From NCBI GenBank assembly GCA_028023455.1, contig JAQFVV010006255.1, positions 1,614,001 through 1,678,000 on the forward strand: DNA of 64,000 bases. Reading direction: 5' to 3'. A model generated the notes under the pieces. It was not told the origin of the DNA and did no database searches. It saw only the letters and a program-made list of their open reading frames with translations. Shown here in pieces: positions 51,101 through 58,509 of this stretch; the first letter of the stretch is position 1, and every line of letters begins with the position of its first letter. The stretch comes from Epiperipatus broadwayi. Lineage: Eukaryota; Onychophora; Udeonychophora; Euonychophora; Peripatidae. The translations under genes and the position numbers were made by a program.

Positions 51101-54100
51101 TTTACAAAATCTCAGGTTCATAAATTTATTCTAAGTTAATTTAAAATTATGGTAGTAAAATATGAAAAGGGATTTTATGTCATAATCTACTACACTAAAC
51201 TAATAATAATAAAATAATAATAATAATATTCTTCATTATATAACTAACTCTGTATATCTTTTCTTATACTATACTTTTATTACCATAAAAAAAATAATAA
51301 AATAATATAATATGATCTTATATCTTCATGTAATGATATAATAAATACGTGGTAGCATTTAATAATCTGACAAACAAAAGGTATGTGGCAACTGATAGCA
51401 TATAATTCAATATACTATTGGGATAACTAATTTATGACCAATAAAATAATGTAAAATTATGATTATTTAATTAAAAGAATACCAATAAAATATTTAAATT
51501 CTTAAAATAATTCTCTATTTATCTTTTTGTGCAAAATTATATGTTTGTTTCAATTATTATGAATATATTGTGATTTCATGCAGTGTAGTGGAGAAGAAAA
51601 CAGTTCAGACACAAAAATTTTTGAAAAACAAATTTTAACAAAATTTATTAATAACAACAAAATAAAATAAACCATTTATGTACACTATTTACAATGGATA
51701 TCCTTATTTTATACTTTACATTTTTATTTACTGGGTTATAAAATAATTTATACTTAGTTAGGTCTTTATTTAGACTTAAGTCAAAATAAAATGTTACCAT
51801 TTGGTTTCTTGTTATGGTTAACTTATTACAAATATATTTATTTATCTTATTAACAAAAATATTTCATCCTTCTAAACTATATTTTTCTTAAAAACACATT
51901 CGTAGGAAAAACATTCTACTGAAAACAAAATTAACATTATAATGAGTATGGATTTCTTAAAATATTAAAACAAATTTCATCTTGCAATGTCAAAGATATT
52001 ACATAAAATATTTATCCAAAAATTCATTACTAGATTTTAATAGATATCACTTATTACACTTTGTTTACTAAACACAACATATTCCCATTTAGCCTTACAT
52101 TGGTATGATATAAGTGTAATTATCGATATACTCCTGTTATTCAATAAATAAAAAGTATACTATGCCTATTTATCATTTACTTTGTACTATTGTATTTTAA
52201 AAATATGCAATATTTAATTTTCTAAAAATAATAACATAATAAGCATTCAAAAGTTATTAACATTTTAAAGAAAATATTTTTGTTTTAGATACTCTATTCT
52301 AAAAATTTATATTTCATTTCCAAAATAAATTCAAAATATATTCCATGATTTTTTCCTTTCCTGTAGGATTTATTGGACCTTTAATTTCAAGTTATAAAAT
52401 TCTATTCCTTCTAAGCAAATAAACCAATCTTATACAAAACGTTAGCATAACTTAAGCTCTAAATTATTTACTATTTCTTTTCAAAAATATCTTACTGAAC
52501 GTTGTAGTTACATGAAATATAGATAGCGAAATAGATGCATAGGATTTAAGGAAGAAAGCTAGAGTATAACTCATAACATATATCACAAAAATCATGGCAC
52601 AGTGTATTAACAAGAAATGGAGGTATGACCTTTGCCTGTCTAATACCCTCCAATATATAAACGATGTTAAAGCTATTCCTTCAGCTTTATTAGAACATCA
52701 AATATTTAAAAAATAAACACTGTCCAAATAAAATGTGTACCAGTCATAGGGCTTTGCTAACTATGCTGATATATACACAAAGACTATAAGTATTATTCCT
52801 ATTCGTTATCACATCCTATTTTAAAAAACATCATCTTGGTTTCCTGTCTACTCAAGTACTTCCAAGACACTATCTAATTAGTATTTCTCAAGATTTTCCT
52901 CATCTTACATTGATAAAATAACTATCTGCATTTACAAAAACAATAAACAAAATTCACTGATAATCTAAAACAATCTCGCTGTTCCACAAGAAAAGTTTGC
53001 TTACTTCATTATTCTGTATGTTTAATCATATACAATCTAATTAGACAATATTTGAATATCCAATAACATGAAAAGTTTTAAAAGAATCACACAAATATTT
53101 GTTACTATATTGGATTATATCACTAATATAAAAATCATTGTATGCATATTTCCAAATAAACTCTAATCTCATAATGTTTCAAAAAATGTTGTATAAAAAT
53201 GCGTTACATATAGTTAAAACATTTATACTTCATTCTTATTATTCATAGATAATCTAAAAGAAAACAAAGAATGTACATTATAAAATTATAAATATTCATT
53301 ACTATTACCAAATAACCTTTATCTGGTCATCATTTTGCAGTAGACTTCCTTCCATCCACTAGACACAGAGCATTGCATACATAAAGAAAATATATATCCA
53401 TATGTTTTATTTAAAAATGTTCTTATCTAAATTATTAAATTATTATATTATAAACTTTTAATGTTATTAACAAATTAATGTTTTATGTTTTCCTAATCTT
53501 ATAAAAAAAATATAGAAAATTTACATTTAAGCTAAGTTAATAAAATAAAATAAATTAAAACTATAATTACGTATTTCTTCTATTAACTTTTACTTGACAA
53601 CAGTTCATGATAAAGTTCGAAAAAATGGTTATTATTTTCTTCAGTTTTTTTAAAATGTCCTCCTCAAAGCGTGTTAAAGTTTTAAAAATAAAACTTAATT
53701 ATTAATCCATTTTAGTAAAGTTTATAAGAAAAATAATCCTAGGTTTACTGTTCAGAATGATAATTATTAAAAATCATAATGTTTAAAAATTAATCCCACG
53801 AAGCTTCTTAAATATTCTCTGCCGGCTATCTGATGCATCACTCCGTTCAATTTAACTTAAGTTATCCGTAAACTTTTACGTACTATATTTGTATTTTCAT
53901 GGATCCATCTTTTATTCATCTACTATATGTTCATTCTTTTTATATAGATTTTTATTCTTAATAAAGTTCTTTAAACAAATATTTCTAAAAATGCGTTTTT
54001 AATACTTCTGAGACTAGAAGTTTTTAATATCAAAACGCTTCAGTACTGCATCTTCCTTGAGTCCCTTCTTTAATTCTTGCAAAATATTTTTTTTAAAGAA

Positions 54101-57100
54101 ATGTTTCCTTCAAAAAGGACTAAACATGTATTCCTTTCATTATGATATTCTATAAACAATTCATAAGATATAAGTATCTTATTCTTTTTTAAAAACTCTT
54201 GGATAAGCTTATATAAAATAATGCATCTCAAATTTTTTCTTTTCTTTTTTTTTTTTTAGACGGCAAATAGCTTTCCATTGCGTCCATATAATATCCGTAC
54301 TATGGTTTTTATGTACTAAAATAGTTTTCCGTTGAAGCATTAATAAAATAGTATTAATAAACATTCTATGCATTTTTATATTATTATAATTTATATACAT
54401 TTTATTCTGTAGTATATCAGTTTTTCATTGCAAAGTTTTGGGTTAAACTTAAATAAAATAATCCTGGTAAGTAAACTGTTAGAAATTAGCCAATCATTTT
54501 CACGAAGTTTCTAAAATATATTATATTTTAAAGTCTCTTTTAAAAGTATATAAAAGTATTCTGGATAGCTTCTGATAAATTATTAAAGCTACCTTTTATA
54601 CATTTAAATCTCCTCTAAAACATTATTAATCTCCCCTGATACCCTCCGTGCAATTCGTATTTATATTCTAGAAAATACGTCATTTGATTGGTTGATTCAC
54701 ACTTTTAGTTTGAGATCAAATTCACATATTGCTACATTTTACAGAATTAAATTTCAAAATAAAAATTATGACGTAATAAAACTTAAAAATATTATTTAAA
54801 ATATAACTTTTAAATCAATTATTACTTTATCAAAATTATTTGAACATTTAAAATGACTTTTAAAATAATTTTAATAACCTATTCCACTCTTAATATTCAA
54901 TTTATCTATTTTTATTTAAACAAAATGTTTAATTTTTTATTAACTATATTCGTCTTTAAAATACCATTTAAAACATTTAGAAATAACTACATAATATTTT
55001 AATATTCACTTCTATGACAGATAATAATTCTATTCAACTCTATAATATAACTTTTAAAATATTTCAAACTTTGTTATTAATTCAAACAAGCATGAGAAAC
55101 TATGCATTAAAAGTCACGATTAATAATTTAAACAGACAATTTTCAATCTATGTCTCTGTCTAAATTAATAAAATTTTGCTACACTTTATTATATTATATA
55201 AAATAATACAATAACATAAAAATTTGGAAAAACAATTTATAAAATATAGAATCAAATACAATTTTCACTATCATAAAGCTTATTTCTAAAAATATACGCT
55301 TTACTTAACTATTTTTAAATGATTCACTATAATTTTATATACTACGCATTTTCTTTAGCTTCAAATTGTACTTTATAATATAATTGACAAACTATAATTA
55401 ACATATCAAAAGAACATATTCTAAAATTTAAAATTTTTAGTAATTTACTGTAATTTACTATTTCTGACCTATAGAAAGGGTACAATATATATATATATTG
55501 TAACGGGCACATACGCCGTTACATTATTTTTTTTATATTAAACATGAAATCAAAATATAAAGTTCGCAAATAAAAATTTGTTTTTAAAAAAAAAATGAAA
55601 TTTAAAAGTCATCTAAACTTTATAATCGCACAGATGAAAAAAATTATTAAACAAATTTTATTAAGAAGAAAAAAGTATTTTAAAACTAAATTTTCAGTAA
55701 AGATTTAAAGATAAAAATATGTCTAAGTTTGTACAAAAAAAAATTAATTAATTAATGTTATTGAAAAATGGAAATTATTATTTTAATTAATCCAAGTAAA
55801 CTAGCCCTTGGGCATTTCATAATTCAGATAGGAGAAAACAATAGAAACTAATAGCAAATAAAAAGAAATACCTCAGGAATCGGACTTCAATGAAAGGGAC
55901 ATCATCATCATGATGTAATGTTGAGTTAATCCACAAAATTAATATAAAAGGAAAGGTTTGGAAATAAAAAATTAATTATTATTAAGAGAGGACAGATATG
56001 TGTTAAGTCAGAGAGGGTTGGAGGAGAAGAGATTGAAAGACGCACTTTCAATTCCTTCAGTTGTTCAAAAAAATTAAACATCGTTTTCCAATATTGCGGA
56101 CCACAGGACATCAAGGCCCGGAAGAATACCATCAACCATAAAGAACCGACGGTTAACTGCACACCGATCTCCTCATGACTTCATGGGAATTAATACCTTC
56201 CATTACAAGAAATTAGAGACTACGGACATTTTTTCAAAACAGTAAGAAATATATAATTAATGAACATTTCTAAACAAAAAGAACTCTAAATGCTAAACTT
56301 TTCAGTATTCTAAATAGAAGAATTTCCTATCTGACTAAATTATTTATTGTTTTATTGAATGTATTTTTTTTTTTTTAAATCATTTCCATTTTTATTTTTT
56401 TATTTTTATTAATATTGTATAAATTAAATGCATTAAATTTAAGTTGAGCATGGACACTTGCATAGATTCGTTTGCGTTTAATTATGTTTTGTTTTCATAT
56501 TTGATTAAAATATATAGACATTCGGTAAATAATGATATCTTACATTGAATATCTAAAAAGTATTTATTCGGATGTCTTTTTAGTTATTGGTGTCAATGTG
56601 GCATCTTATGATGAATGCCATTGGGTTTCTTGTGAATTCCCTCTGCAATTACATCAATGACTTATATTTTGATCATTTATGTTTATTATGAAATGTTTTT
56701 GAGCATGTAATCTGTGTAGTCGATCTATGCTCAACATTAAAAAAAAAAAACTTTATAAAATTCATCTGTGCAAACTTATAAAAGTTAAAATGTAAATTAA
56801 AAGCTAAAAACAAAGTTAAAATGTGAGTTAAATTTTAAAGTAAAGTTCTGATGTTTTATAAAAGTTAAATTTTAAAATGTAAACTGATACTAAAATAATT
56901 TTAAATCTTATATATGTTTAAATAAATGTTTGTGTGTTATTACTGGCAATGGCTTCTATTATTTTTTAATATTGAAATATAATTATATAAGAATTAAAAT
57001 ATAAATCTCTGCTGTTCCACTGAGCTAGTGGCATGGGCTGACGGTCTGAATAAAGCATATAAAGTGTGAATTTTAACTTAGTATCTGCCTACTATATAAA

Positions 57101-58509
57101 TTTTCTAGGTTCAAGCAGCCTAGTGGCACCCTCATAGTGCAGATACGATAAGACCCTATTCTTCCGGACCGTTATAATATATACTGGAATTACTCGTAAG
57201 TGAAATTATATGAAGCTTAATGATAATGTATGTGGTATAGTAATAATATATTATTTCATATATATATTTAATAGTATGTGAATATATTTACATAAATAAT
57301 AACGATGTCTAATATATTATACTATGTGTTAATTAGTATATAGATATATATTCATAGTATACATAGTTTATCTACAAAAATAAACGTAACAACTTTAATA
57401 ATAATAATGTAATCATTAATGTTTAAATATACAGATAAATATTCAGTGTAATGAATCAAACAAAATTGAAATAGGCAAGTAAAAATTATCTGTCAAGCGT
57501 TCTTAGCCGAGAGGTCATCGCAGCCGCCTTGCAAGCAAGTAGTGGGTTGCAGATGGTTGTGGGTTCACATCCCGGCAGATGCTATGACATATAAAAAAAA
57601 AAAAATTAATAAAAATTTATTAAAATTTTTAATTTGACTATTAGAACAGATATATATATATTTTCTGAGTAGTTGCAATTTTATACAAAACTTGTTTGTT
57701 TAATTATTGCAATATTTATCATTACTTCTTTTAAATTTGACTTCATAGATCAAAACATTTAAGGAAAAATTTAGTGTTCAGTATTTATTATTTATTATAG
57801 TCTTGATGAAATATAAGATGAGAAAATGTTAGAATAAATTTATTAACAATGTAGTCTTGTAAAATGAGCAGTTACAAAATAGTTGCAAGATTTGAAGAAT
57901 GAATGTGGCTTCTTTTTTTTTTTTCTTGCTGTATATTTTGTATTAATTTACAATAGAATTAATATTATAGACAAGAAAAAAGATTACATAGAATTGAGTA
58001 TATTTTTTATATATTATAATTATGAAACATATAATAGAAATGGTGTAATGTAGGAATGGAAGATAATAATAAAAATCAAAAATGTAAACAAAAGCTAGAG
58101 ATATAAAACAGATAAACAAATAGAGTATTTAGGATCTGCATTAGTGCACTCAAATATTATATTTTGATCGTTTTATTTACAGCAGAGAAGTTAATCAGAT
58201 TAGTTCAATGGCAGTAATTCTTTGAATAGTATACAAAAATAATGTAGTCTCACTTTACTGTAAAAAAATAATAATAATTACATTGTGAAAGATTAACACA
58301 TTTTAAAGAAAAGTTTGACATTTAGTAATTTTTTGAGATTTTTTTTCATGATTTATAAAAATTTATACATCCATAATATTTTTGTAAATATTACTTTTAA
58401 TTGTGTTATATATAAAATATTGTAAGAACTTGTTTGATACTTATATATGTCTTGTTATTTATCTCTTTAGGACATTAATGTTCTGGCAAAGAAGAAAAGA
58501 TTTTCAAAG
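18038..58509 (+). CDS. NGDN: Neuroguidin homologue, nine internal exons (partial)
   Basis: Joined exons: 18038-18175, 20105-20189, 26345-26397, 26474-26585, 29013-29137, 32677-32732, 33199-33247, 39380-39481, 58471-58509; 759 bases, 253 codons, all with AG/GT borders and matching phases. The product follows human neuroguidin along its length: GISFLEVK and LIEIRT (Sas10/Utp3/C1D domain), YQLDKLVK, ENDPLRFKANP, an acidic patch, YVPPKLSAVPYD, KRALNSSIMQELRNEY, PEEI, YEEEHFLRLSTSRKEK and a basic end. NGDN is a nucleolar factor of the small-subunit processome, in a subcomplex with AATF and NOL10, and has been described as an eIF4E-binding protein. YQLDKLV (residues 60-66 here) fits the YxxxxL-phi eIF4E-binding pattern. 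Human NGDN has about 315 residues, so about 48 N-terminal and a dozen C-terminal residues are missing. The assignment is firm; whether the locus is expressed cannot be seen. Confidence 0.93.
18176..20104 (+). other. NGDN intron (1.9 kb) with a hAT-like remnant
   Basis: A+T-rich, with a short tandem motif (CAGCCTCTAAGACTCAAAAGG-like, twice at 18617-18690) and the possible hAT terminus at 19457-19520. Confidence 0.6.
19457..19520 (+). mobile_element. Possible hAT transposon 3' end remnant
   Basis: GGGGGCCGGATTGAG, GGGCTGGATGTGGC and the closing TTTTTCACCCCTG resemble the ends of hAT-family elements, in which the terminal repeat ends in CACCCCTG. It is far richer in G+C than its surroundings. 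The matching CAGGGGTG start was not found upstream, so this is a partial relic at most. Confidence 0.4.
20105..20189 (+). CDS. NGDN: NGDN exon (VLERIKPIDQKLKYQLDK...)
   Basis: Acceptor TTTTAAAATAG, donor GTAAGT at 20190. 28 codons plus one base. The sequence LERIKPIDQKLKYQLDKL matches LEKLRPLDQKLKYQIDKL of human NGDN almost residue for residue. The YxxxxL-phi motif YQLDKLV lies here. Confidence 0.95.
20190..26344 (+). other. NGDN intron (6.2 kb)
   Basis: Contains a SINE fragment (21069-21173). The T-rich blocks 23340-25150 may be old minus-strand element debris: a short open minus-strand stretch at 24963-25107 reads ETVFKIAELINISRSIESKG, which I cannot assign. No other gene is seen. Confidence 0.5.
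21069..21173 (-). mobile_element. SINE tail fragment
   Basis: The reverse complement matches the 3' part of the SINE at 13230-13492, from the AATAGTTGAATGTA-like body to the ATGAAAATAGTCC end. The tRNA-like head is missing. Confidence 0.75.
26345..26397 (+). CDS. NGDN: NGDN exon (ENDPLRFKANPDNLISK)
   Basis: Acceptor TTTTTTCAG, donor GTAAGT. Two bases complete a split Ser codon, then 17 codons. The block matches ENDPLRFKPNPSNMMSK of human NGDN. Confidence 0.95.
26474..26585 (+). CDS. NGDN: NGDN exon (acidic linker and YVPPKL)
   Basis: Separated from the previous exon by an intron of only 76 bp, with TATTTCAG as acceptor. 37 codons plus one base; donor GTAATT. It encodes a Glu/Asp-rich stretch (residues 97-108 of the assembled protein), typical of nucleolar proteins, then IYVPPKLSAVPY, equivalent to YVPPRLVPVHYDE in human. 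Confidence 0.94.
26586..29012 (+). other. NGDN intron (2.4 kb)
   Basis: A+T-rich with short TG/TA microsatellites. No gene or recognisable repeat seen. Confidence 0.6.
29013..29137 (+). CDS. NGDN: NGDN exon (KRALNSSIMQELRNEYYDTPEEIK)
   Basis: Acceptor ATTCTATAG, donor GTGTAT (a weaker GT site). Two bases finish an Asp codon, then 41 codons. RKRALNSSIMQELRNEYYD matches KRRALSSSVIRELKEQYSD of human NGDN, and PEEI follows in both. Confidence 0.94.
30138..30414 (+). mobile_element. tRNA-derived SINE, best-preserved copy
   Basis: A-box-like TTGGTTAGAGCG near 30149 and B-box GGTTCGATTCC at 30199-30209, followed by the same body and tail as at 13230-13492. The B-box fits the pol III consensus exactly apart from the free position, which makes this the best copy for defining the family. 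Confidence 0.85.
31445..31875. repeat. Degenerate foldback repeat
   Basis: The left arm (31445-31582) and right arm (31726-31875) are imperfect inverted copies; shared blocks are TGCTTATTAAAT, TCTCCAGA.TAATTTCTAG and GCCAC/GCTACCTAG. A third partial copy of the same unit lies at 31080-31150. No coding capacity. Confidence 0.65.
32677..32732 (+). CDS. NGDN: NGDN exon (ESNDLFRLREDKEAKRIRE)
   Basis: Acceptor TTTTTTGAATAG, donor GTAAAT. 18 codons plus two bases. The region between PEEI and YEE is poorly conserved in NGDN, so it rests mainly on phase compatibility with both neighbours and on the highly charged coding content. Confidence 0.85.
33199..33247 (+). CDS. NGDN: NGDN exon (YEEEHFLRLSTSRKEK)
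   Basis: Acceptor TTTATTTGTAG, donor GTTTGT. One base finishes a Glu codon, then 16 codons. YEEEHFLRLSTSRKEK matches YEESMMVRLSVSKREK of human NGDN. Confidence 0.94.
33248..35232 (+). other. NGDN intron, 5' part, no gene
   Basis: A+T-rich with homopolymer runs. Upstream remains of the non-LTR retrotransposon that is recognisable from 35233 may extend into 35100-35232, but no motif is readable. Confidence 0.4.
35233..38290 (+). pseudogene. Decayed non-LTR retrotransposon (APE and RT)
   Basis: Successive + strand fragments keep the order of a CR1/Jockey-type LINE ORF2. Endonuclease: MLLPIYRSPDND near 35320 and IIFIGDMNIDL near 35425 (active-site Asp/Asn), then SYIDHI near 35560. Reverse transcriptase: a frame at 36326-36574 with RPLYKSGAKNNFYNYRAIS and INKIIE, then LQNCGVRGKLLSFFKNYL near 36745. 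YLGIMID follows near 37130, and the C-terminal NLPIELKSLQ lies near 38210. The catalytic FxDD stretch is not seen; the part between 36840 and 36900 appears deleted. Many stops and frameshifts. A palindromic insert (37190-37724) splits the RT's C-terminal part. It sits in sense orientation in an NGDN intron. Confidence 0.85.
37190..37724. repeat. Foldback element inserted in the LINE
   Basis: The arms at about 37190-37420 and 37495-37724 are inverted copies: TTTGAACTGAGACTTTCAAG against CTTGAAAGTGTGAGTTCAAA, CCAGCACTCATTAGTTGGTC against GACCAACTGATGAGTGCTAG, and CTTCAAACTTTAATGGA against TCCATTAAAGTTTGAAG. Both outer ends contain a TTCAAAT(T/C)C box that resembles a pol III B-box, so it may be two SINE-like units head to head. 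TAATTACA occurs at both borders (37184-37191, 37717-37724) and may be a target duplication or part of the arms. The LINE continues after it. Confidence 0.8.
38366..38470. repeat. Compact hairpin repeat (37-bp arms)
   Basis: The arms at 38366-38402 and 38434-38470 are near-perfect inverted copies (GTAAGTTTTAAATTGCGC and its complement), separated by about 30 A+T-rich bases. It is MITE-like in size, but no target duplication is clear. Confidence 0.75.
39380..39481 (+). CDS. NGDN: NGDN exon (FNNRFMTTMSNLHQLTEFGDV)
   Basis: Acceptor ATATTTTCAG, donor GTAAGT. 34 codons, phase 0 at both ends. MTTMSNLHQLTEFGDVRPL corresponds to MSSQLHSLTHFSDISAL of human NGDN; it ends in an acidic run (NDDDEDN) like LDEDQ in human. 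Confidence 0.92.
39482..41990 (+). other. NGDN intron, 5' part
   Basis: A+T-rich. Holds the hairpin at 41337-41500 and (AT)n runs. No gene seen. Confidence 0.5.
41337..41500. repeat. Hairpin repeat with ~80-bp arms
   Basis: The left arm (41337-41419) and right arm (41424-41500) pair around a four-base centre near 41420: AATCAATTCAACTC against GAGTTGAATTGATT at the outer ends and TAACTGGTTTTTGTCTGATA against its near-complement with GACGAAAACCGGTTA at the inner ends. No coding capacity. Confidence 0.75.
42017..43741 (-). repeat. 3' LTR (downstream copy on minus strand)
   Basis: 1725 bp, nearly identical to 47376-49133. The outer terminus reads TATAATGGGC on the + strand where the other copy has TGTAACGGGC, so it carries mutations at the tip. 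Minus-strand and + strand open frames of 60-110 codons occur in both LTRs but resemble no known protein. Confidence 0.92.
43747..43761 (-). promoter_or_regulatory. Probable polypurine tract
   Basis: The minus strand reads AAAGGAGGGGAACGG a few bases before the start of the 3' LTR, the expected place and composition for the plus-strand DNA primer of an LTR element. Confidence 0.7.
44623..45027 (-). CDS. Gag C-terminal basic region
   Basis: A 134-codon minus-strand frame directly after the gag core but in another frame. It begins IIRPGFPKDIERTL, the segment that usually follows the gag core in gypsy elements. The C-terminus is rich in Arg, Gly and Pro (NPHPRGGRGDVNRGRQPP), suiting RNA binding. 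There is no CCHC zinc knuckle, which most gypsy Gag proteins have here. Stop and frame changes at 45027-45060 show that the gag is damaged in this copy. After it no protease or RT frame appears up to the polypurine tract. Confidence 0.7.
   Translation of the reverse strand: MQILRIIRPGFPKDIERTLISTERKTVDRVAVLLSALDTTRDNQKEDGWQSGPPLKESPIVKNGWDPGEGRWQENRGYSMGWNPRRQGTGRQRGETECKRPYDRTEGQEPREQNPHPRGGRGDVNRGRQPPDKT
45056..45616 (-). CDS. Gag core (retrotransposon gag domain)
   Basis: A 186-codon minus-strand frame. About residues 75-186 fit the retrotransposon gag (capsid-like) domain: FLKIQVFAGNPGESPMEHLN, then AKIAVACSHLQGESQVWWNS with the characteristic W-W, then LKTSYW and a closing EESFITFFHRQVAKL helix. 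The first 70 residues form a polar linker. The ATG at the start is probably internal: upstream coding continues in another frame (45706-45960), so the natural Gag start lies further out. Capsid-like proteins of this family package the element RNA into particles. Confidence 0.85.
   Translation of the reverse strand: MEVVRVEDHRMMMMSVQENLSQVAKVVAGLNTKVEESVRRAANSSTNTNIEGIGPRTNGECRMVGSGNCMDYPVGFHQFLKIQVFAGNPGESPMEHLNSLERYFKFGRMSEEAKIAVACSHLQGESQVWWNSLFQKPITFAGYHKALKTSYWSEELQEDVLHRIKQDKWRPEESFITFFHRQVAKL
45706..45960 (-). CDS. Gag N-terminal coiled-coil segment
   Basis: An 84-codon minus-strand frame starting MDMLKQMRMEQEQFMKEFVD. It is almost entirely charged and helical (Glu/Lys/Arg/Met-rich) and is predicted by eye to form a coiled coil, as in the N-terminal part of many retrotransposon Gag proteins. 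It is separated from the gag core by about 90 bases with stops in all frames, so the original ORF is broken here. No similarity beyond composition is claimed. Confidence 0.55.
   Translation of the reverse strand: MDMLKQMRMEQEQFMKEFVDKQERRIEEWMVKVETDIRKRMAEVREEMRSSSNQRLRIHGMDFTKRLREMNKGVWSHVHMRNQK
46000..47350 (-). other. Untranslated leader of the LTR element
   Basis: About 1.35 kb between the upstream LTR and gag with no convincing frame. It is C/T-rich on the + strand (purine-rich on the element strand), with several ATATATAT runs. Confidence 0.5.
47354..47375 (-). promoter_or_regulatory. Possible primer binding site
   Basis: Immediately after the upstream LTR end (GCCCGTTACA) the minus strand reads TATTTTGGGGCCAGTTCCGG. 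A tRNA-complementary site normally starts with TGG within a few bases of the LTR; TTGGGGCC is the best candidate. The tRNA is not identified. Confidence 0.45.
47376..49133 (-). repeat. 5' LTR (upstream copy on minus strand)
   Basis: 1758 bp, the length difference to the other copy being one insertion near 48940. Both ends are intact (TG...CA). It should hold the element's promoter. Confidence 0.92.
49138..51569 (+). other. Intron stretch with simple repeats
   Basis: No gene seen. It holds a run of about 12 A followed by 12 G at 50347-50370 and an (AT)n run near 50690-50712. Confidence 0.5.
51570..55490 (+). other. Four-kb block low in G on the + strand
   Basis: By eye the + strand has clearly fewer G than C over most of this block, unlike the introns on either side, and no frame of note. 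A similar skew is seen in the + strand of the minus-oriented LTR element. The block may be the relic of another element, but I find no repeat boundary on the left. An LTR-tip-like palindrome lies at its right edge. Confidence 0.35.
55499..55523. repeat. LTR-tip-like palindrome
   Basis: TGTAACGG and CCGTTACA form perfect 8-bp inverted arms 9 bases apart. TGTAACGGGC is exactly the + strand terminus of the LTR at 47376, suggesting a relic or junction of LTR ends from the same family. Confidence 0.5.
55524..57489 (+). other. Intron stretch without a gene
   Basis: A+T-rich. A more mixed patch at 57010-57180 (for example AGCCTAGTGGCACCCTC) may be an old SINE, but no A/B-box pair is readable. Confidence 0.4.
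57490..57610 (+). mobile_element. tRNA-derived SINE, second family
   Basis: A-box TAGCCGAGAGGT (57503-57514) and B-box GGTTCACATCC (57562-57572) sit at tRNA-like spacing. Between them CCGCCTTGCAAGC resembles an anticodon arm with a TGC triplet. The unit ends in a run of 13 A, so it is a short retroposed copy rather than a tRNA gene; the acceptor stem does not close. Its head differs from the SINE at 30138-30414. Confidence 0.7.
58471..58509 (+). CDS. NGDN: NGDN exon (DINVLAKKKRFSK)
   Basis: Acceptor TTATCTCTTTAG, donor GTATTT. 13 codons, phase 0. The basic KKKRFSK run fits the IKKRKKIPQKG region near the C-terminus of human NGDN. The short length lowers confidence; splice sites and phase support it. 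Confidence 0.78.

Noticed and set aside
55926-56162. 78-codon minus-strand frame near 56 kb
   Set aside because: No recognisable motif and no neighbouring exon or repeat context; frames of this length occur by chance in a patch slightly richer in G+C.
57490-57610. Functional tRNA gene at 57.5 kb
   Set aside because: A- and B-boxes are present, but the acceptor stem does not pair and the unit ends in a poly-A run, so a SINE is the better reading.
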